Below the pieces are notes generated by a model. That model did no database searches. It saw only the letters and a list, made by a program, of their open reading frames with translations, and had not been told where the DNA came from. Of a stretch of 64,000 nucleotides of DNA, positions 60,412 through 64,000 are shown in pieces. The stretch spans positions 62,001-126,000 of the forward strand of contig JAIESC010000082.1 of the NCBI GenBank assembly GCA_019746355.1. The letters are read 5' to 3'. Made by a program: the position numbers and the translations under genes. Within the stretch, counting starts at the first letter, position 1, and every line of letters starts with the position of its first letter. This DNA is from Xanthobacteraceae bacterium (GTDB lineage: Bacteria; Pseudomonadota; Alphaproteobacteria; Rhizobiales; Xanthobacteraceae).

Positions 60412-60516
60412 TCATTCCGGGGCCGGCCGAAGGCCGGAGCCCGGAATCCAGACGCGCAGGGATTTCCTCCGTAGCTGGATTCCGGGCTCGCGAGCTTCGC
60501 TCGCGCCCCGGAATGA
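60412..60516. repeat. Double-hairpin palindromic element, copy 10
   Basis: Left stem CCGGCC-gaa-GGCCGG, right stem GCGAGC-ttc-GCTCGC, with the common arms. It lies 37 nt downstream of the alpha/beta hydrolase stop (minus strand) and 56 nt before the next start. Confidence 0.9.
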
Positions 60517-60553
60517 CCGGGTGAGAGAGCGGAGCGGAGCACATCGCACGAGA

Positions 60554-61342
60554 CTAATGCGCCGCGAGGAACGGCTCGATCGCGGCGAGGAAGCGATCCG
60601 GCGCCTCCATGTTGGAGATATGCCCGGCGCCCTCGATCATGATGTATTTCGCGCCGGGGGTGGCGGCGGCCATCGCGCGCATCAGCTCGGGCGGTCCGCC
60701 GAGGTCATGCTCGCCACCGACGAACAGCGCGGGCACGGTGATCTTCAGCAGGCTCGGGCCCTCGGCGAGCCCGCGCAGCGCCTCGCAACAGCCGATGTGG
60801 CCGTCCGCGGAGGTGCTGCGGATCATGTCGCTCATCTGCGCAACGGCTTTAGGATTTCTGGCGACAAAATCCCTGGTGAAGAAGCGCCCGAGCGTCGGCT
60901 CGACCATCCCGGCCATGCCCTTCTCACGCGTCGTTTTGATCCGCTCGATAAACACGCTTTGATAAGCCTCGTTGGCATCGGCGCGGCAGTCGGTGGCAAC
61001 CATGGTGCGAAACTTATCCGGGCACCGCGCGGCAAGATGGATGCCGATCATCCCGCCGAGCGAGAGGCCGACCCAGTGGCTCTTCTCGACCTTGAGCGCG
61101 CCCCAGAGGCCGAGCACGTCGTCGGCGAGCTGCCGGAGAGTGTAAGGCGGGCGCGGCGCATCGGTCTTCCCATGGCCGCGCATGTCGAAGCGCAGGATGC
61201 GGTAGCGGTCTTTGAGCGCCCGCACCTCTCCGTCCCACATCTCCAGCGAGGTGCAGAGCGAGTTGCCGAAGGTGAGCCACGGCGCGCCCTCCGGGCCGTC
61301 GATGCGGAAGTTCATGTCGAAGCCGTTGACGGCGAGTTTCAT
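60554..61342 (-). CDS. Alpha/beta hydrolase (3-oxoadipate enol-lactonase-like)
   Basis: 262-residue cytosolic serine hydrolase of the PcaD-like group. APWLTFGNSLCTSLEMWDGE, then FDMRGHGKTDAPRPPYTLRQ, nucleophile Ser in WVGLSLGGMIG near residue 97, acid in LFVGGEHDLGGP, and His in EGAGHISNMEAPDRF. The ATG overlaps the stop of the Ldh-family gene (ATGA). Enol-lactonases open lactones in aromatic degradation, but without other pca genes the substrate is uncertain. Confidence 0.9.
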   Translation of the reverse strand: MKLAVNGFDMNFRIDGPEGAPWLTFGNSLCTSLEMWDGEVRALKDRYRILRFDMRGHGKTDAPRPPYTLRQLADDVLGLWGALKVEKSHWVGLSLGGMIGIHLAARCPDKFRTMVATDCRADANEAYQSVFIERIKTTREKGMAGMVEPTLGRFFTRDFVARNPKAVAQMSDMIRSTSADGHIGCCEALRGLAEGPSLLKITVPALFVGGEHDLGGPPELMRAMAAATPGAKYIMIEGAGHISNMEAPDRFLAAIEPFLAAH

Positions 61343-62382
61343 GCAGCGATGTCCTGCGGTGGCGCGACGCCGAGCCTTGCGGCCAGCTCGTTGACCTCTT
61401 GCCAGGTCTTCATGGCGATGGGGATTCCTTCGCGCATGCGCTTCTCATATTCGCGCGCGCCCCGCTCGCCGGGCATCAGGATCTCGTCGAAGCCCTCGGC
61501 GCGCGGCTCCGCCTTGATGGCCTCCGCCAGCGACATGAGGTTCTGCGTCAGGCCCGCCATGTCGCCCAGCACGCTCACATCCATCGCCACGATCAGGCTG
61601 TTCTGGCGCACCTGGCTCATCAGCTTGCGATCGTTCAAGGCGCTTGCAATCAGCGGATTGCCCAGCGCCACGCTGGTGAGCGCCTCGATCATCAGCGAAA
61701 GGCCCGCGCCCTTCGGACCGGCCATCGGCGTGAGCGTCACGGCGGCGTTGGGATCCGTCGTCGGGCGTCCGTCCTTGTCGAGCGCAATGCCCGGCGGCAG
61801 CGGCTTACCCATGGCCTTGGCGACGGTGAGCTTGCCGCGCGAGCTCGCCGACGTCGACATGTCGAGCATGATGCCGCCCGGCATGGCGATGGCGATCGGG
61901 TTGGTGGACACCGCCGCGCCGCGGGTGCCGTGGTAGGCCATCATCGGCCGCAGCGCCGACATCACGATCGCGGCCATGCCGGCCGCCGCCACGCGCTCGG
62001 CGTAGAAGCCGATCGCGCCGGCATGGGTGTGGTCCTGCACCAGCACCCAGGCGGCCGCATGCTCGCGCGCCTGCGCAATGGCGGTCTCGACGGCCGGCGC
62101 CATGGCCGCGGGACCGACCGCGCCGGCGCCGTCGAGCTTGGCGACCGCGCCCTTCCGCAGAACGACCTTGGGCCGCGCGCCGGCGTTGATGATCCCGCTG
62201 CCGATCCAGCCGGCATAGAGCGGGATGCGCCACACGCCGTGCGAGGGGTGCCCGCGCAGCTCGGCCCAGACCAGGACATCGGCGGTGACCGCCGCCTGCT
62301 CCTCGGCAAGCCCGGCCTTGCGGAACATCTCGCACGCGAAGGCGCGAAGCGGCGCGGCTGCGACGACTATTTGGCCGGCCAT
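61339..62382 (-). CDS. Ldh family oxidoreductase (malate/L-lactate/sulfolactate dehydrogenase type)
   Basis: 347-residue NAD(P)-dependent dehydrogenase of the second malate/L-lactate dehydrogenase family. DVLVWAELRGHPSHGVWRIP with the active-site His near residue 48, HTHAGAIGFYAERVAAAGMA near 120, STNPIAIAMPGGIMLDMSTS near 160, and PMAGPKGAGLSLMIEALTSV near 220. The family oxidises L-2-hydroxy acids. The ATG overlaps the GST stop (TGATG), and the stop overlaps the next start, so translation is coupled. The upstream codons in the same frame belong to the GST gene, not to this protein. Confidence 0.9.
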   Translation of the reverse strand: MAGQIVVAAAPLRAFACEMFRKAGLAEEQAAVTADVLVWAELRGHPSHGVWRIPLYAGWIGSGIINAGARPKVVLRKGAVAKLDGAGAVGPAAMAPAVETAIAQAREHAAAWVLVQDHTHAGAIGFYAERVAAAGMAAIVMSALRPMMAYHGTRGAAVSTNPIAIAMPGGIMLDMSTSASSRGKLTVAKAMGKPLPPGIALDKDGRPTTDPNAAVTLTPMAGPKGAGLSLMIEALTSVALGNPLIASALNDRKLMSQVRQNSLIVAMDVSVLGDMAGLTQNLMSLAEAIKAEPRAEGFDEILMPGERGAREYEKRMREGIPIAMKTWQEVNELAARLGVAPPQDIAA

Positions 62383-63122
62383 CAGGCCCTCCGCACGATG
62401 TTGCCCGCGGGGTCGCGGCGGGCAAATTGAGTGGCACCGAACTGGATGTCCCATTCCTCGTCGCTGTGCCTGACGAAGCGGTTGTTCGACTTCAGCACCT
62501 CGAGCGCACGCAGCACCGCGGGCCGCGCGCCGACCGCATCGCGCCAGCGTTTCACATTCGGGTATTCGTCGATCTCGACGCCGTGGAACGACGGCATCCG
62601 CAGCCAGGGAAACACCGCCATGTCGGCAATGGTGTATTCGCCGGCGGCGAACCATTCGCGGTCCGCGAGATGCAGGTCCATCACGTTGTAGAGCCGGTTG
62701 GCCTGCCGCACGTAGCGCTCGATGCCGACCTCGAGCTGCTCACGCGGGTGATGGTCGGGACCGTATTTGAAGAACACATGCGCCTGCCCGAGCATGGGAC
62801 CCACGCTCGACATCTGGAACATCAGCCACTGCATCGTGTCATGGCGCTTGAGCGGATCGGCCGGCAGGAACCGGCCGGTCTTCTCGGCGAGATAGAACAG
62901 GATCGCACCGGACTCGAACAGCGCGACCTCCCGGCCGCCCGGACCGTCGCGGTCGATCATCGCCGGTGTCTTGTTGTTCGGGCTGATCTTGAGGAACCAG
63001 GGCTGGAACTGCTCGCCCTTGCCGATGACGATCGGGTGCGCCTGGTACGCCAGGCCGCACTCCTCGAGCATGATGTGCACCTTGTGGCCGTTCGAGGTCG
63101 GCCAGGAGTAGAGATCGATCAT
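62382..63122 (-). CDS. Glutathione S-transferase (YfcG/YghU/Ure2p-like)
   Basis: 246 residues. The thioredoxin-like N-terminal domain opens LYSWPTSNGHKVHIMLEECG, which is the T-x-N-G-x-K motif of Nu/Ure2p-type GSTs. The FKISPNNKTPAMIDRDG-type cis-Pro loop and ESGAILFYLAEKTG follow; the helical C-terminal domain has YTIADMAVFPWLRMPSFHGV. Such enzymes reduce disulfides or cleave ethers and peroxides using glutathione. It is the first gene of a minus-strand operon with the Ldh-family and hydrolase genes. It could take part in ring or ether cleavage, but no direct evidence exists. Confidence 0.92.
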   Translation of the reverse strand: MIDLYSWPTSNGHKVHIMLEECGLAYQAHPIVIGKGEQFQPWFLKISPNNKTPAMIDRDGPGGREVALFESGAILFYLAEKTGRFLPADPLKRHDTMQWLMFQMSSVGPMLGQAHVFFKYGPDHHPREQLEVGIERYVRQANRLYNVMDLHLADREWFAAGEYTIADMAVFPWLRMPSFHGVEIDEYPNVKRWRDAVGARPAVLRALEVLKSNNRFVRHSDEEWDIQFGATQFARRDPAGNIVRRA

Positions 63123-63224
63123 CGGATCTGCGTCGCCCTGATGGTTCAGGCGGAAAGGCTAACACCGCGAGCCGAACAGACGCTACTCGCTGCCGGCATG
63201 CGGCGAATGCGGAGGCCGGGTGGT

Positions 63225-64000
63225 CTACGCCACCTGCAACACGGCGCGGCCCGTCACCTCGCCGCGCTCCACGAGATCGTGCACCGCTTCGGCCTCCTCC
63301 AGCGGACGCAGCACCGTCACCAGCGGAAACACCTCGCCGCGCGCCACGAGATCGAGCGAGGCGATGATCTCGCTGCGCGTCACGTAGCGGCTGCCCAACA
63401 GGTCCTGCTCCTTGTTCAGCATGTCGGCCGCGAGTGCCTGAAACGGCTTGCCGGAGCCGCCGAGCGTCACCAGCCGGCCGCGGCGGCCGAGCGCCCTGGC
63501 GCCGGCTTCGAGCGTCGCGGTGGCCGAGACATAGTCGACCACCACGTCGACGCCGCGCCCTTGCGTCAATTCCAGGAGTTGCTCCGTCACGCGGCCCCCG
63601 CTCGCATCCACCACCGCGTCGGCGCCGGCCTTGCGGCAGGCCTCGAGCTTGCTCGCCCGCGTATCGACCGCGATGACGCGCGCCCGCGCCCACTTCGCCA
63701 TCATCACCTGATGAATGCCGAGCCCGCCGCCCGCGCCGATCACGGTGACGGTCTCGCCGGCGCTCACGCGCGCGCGGCGCAGCACCTTGTAGGGCGTCGC
63801 CAGGGCATCGGTGACGACGCCGATCTCGGCGGGGTGCTTCTTGTGGTCGAGGCCTTCCGGCAGCCTGATGAAGTTGCGCTCCGGCAGCTTGACGTATTCG
63901 GCATAGGCGCCATCGCATTCGAGCCCGACCTGTCCGCCGCTGTTCTCGCACAGCGGCTCGAGGTTTTGCAGGCACCAGCGGCAATGGCCGCAGTTGAGAT
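63225..64000 (-). CDS. Zinc-dependent alcohol dehydrogenase family protein (N-terminus beyond window)
   Basis: About 258 codons of an MDR-family alcohol dehydrogenase. Its beginning lies outside the window on the right. The visible part starts with the structural-zinc loop LNCGHCRWCLQNLEPLCENS, then the catalytic-domain end ECDGAYAEYVKLPERNFIRL, VTDALATPYKVLRRARVSAG, the cofactor motif VTVIGAGGGLGIHQVMMAKW, and GRVTEQLLELTQGRGVDVVV. The C-terminal ERGEVTGRAVLQVA is complete. It is about 100 nt upstream of the GST gene in the same direction. Substrate unknown. Confidence 0.88.
   Translation of the reverse strand, partial: LNCGHCRWCLQNLEPLCENSGGQVGLECDGAYAEYVKLPERNFIRLPEGLDHKKHPAEIGVVTDALATPYKVLRRARVSAGETVTVIGAGGGLGIHQVMMAKWARARVIAVDTRASKLEACRKAGADAVVDASGGRVTEQLLELTQGRGVDVVVDYVSATATLEAGARALGRRGRLVTLGGSGKPFQALAADMLNKEQDLLGSRYVTRSEIIASLDLVARGEVFPLVTVLRPLEEAEAVHDLVERGEVTGRAVLQVA

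Overview
The window is about 64 kb of GC-rich DNA (roughly two thirds G+C by eye) from a motile, metabolically versatile alphaproteobacterium. The most likely placement is Hyphomicrobiales near Bradyrhizobium, Rhodoplanes or Pseudolabrys. This rests on the chemotaxis gene order with CheD and a STAS-type protein, the short 275-residue flagellin, the DUF2336 protein, the abundance of solute-binding proteins, and palindromic intergenic repeats of a kind common in that group. The placement is an inference from gene content; no rRNA or tRNA gene was seen.

Region 1 (1-10.1 kb, plus strand): an IclR regulator, an ABC importer of the nitrate/sulfonate/taurine type (ATPase, permease, Tat-like binding protein), a cytosolic oligogalacturonate-lyase-like beta-propeller, a DUF1445 (D-glutamate cyclase/hydro-lyase type) protein, and an ATP-dependent hydantoinase/5-oxoprolinase pair (HyuA, HyuB). 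Together they look like an uptake-and-breakdown operon for a small lactam, acid or sugar-acid compound. A Crp/Fnr regulator faces it.

Region 2 (11.3-24.7 kb): a 5'-truncated response-regulator fragment and a linked unknown gene. Then comes a chemotaxis operon on the minus strand, read right to left: cheW, an MCP with a C-terminal CheR-docking-like tail, cheR, cheD, cheB, a STAS-receiver fusion, cheA, cheY and a small unknown gene. A DUF2336 gene and a flagellin gene with a structured leader and a good terminator lie on the plus strand.

Region 3 (24.8-32.9 kb): a TRAP transporter (DctQ, DctM, DctP) with a luciferase-type flavin monooxygenase. On the minus strand are an Asp/Glu racemase-superfamily enzyme, a TctC-type binding protein, an FAD monooxygenase and a leuD-like gene.

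Region 4 (33-46.6 kb): leuC-like and a GntR/UTRA regulator diverge from a shared promoter region with a candidate operator. The regulator is translationally coupled to a complete Liv-type ABC importer. That is followed by a PEP mutase/isocitrate lyase-family enzyme, a second HyuB-HyuA pair, an isochorismatase-fold hydrolase in which Gly replaces the usual catalytic Cys, and a membrane protein.

Region 5 (46.6-64 kb): gene remnants (an O-methyltransferase tail and a frameshifted TPP-enzyme tail) around a hybrid sensor kinase; two tandem TctC-type binding proteins; acyl-CoA dehydrogenase plus ADP-forming acyl-CoA synthetase; an NMT1-type binding protein; an SCP2-alpha/beta-hydrolase fusion; and MmgE/PrpD. 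A minus-strand operon follows (glutathione transferase, Ldh-family dehydrogenase, alpha/beta hydrolase, then a 2-hydroxyacid dehydrogenase) next to a zinc alcohol dehydrogenase cut by the window end.

The most notable non-coding signal is a family of ten roughly 87-139 bp double-hairpin palindromes. Every copy starts 8-44 nt downstream of a stop codon. Stem sequences differ between copies but stay perfectly or nearly perfectly paired around a GAA/TTC loop, which suggests selection for structure. One copy splits what looks like a former ATGA start/stop overlap. Two further repeat families are present: one abuts stop codons directly, and the other forms a MITE-like inverted pair between hyuB and hyuA.
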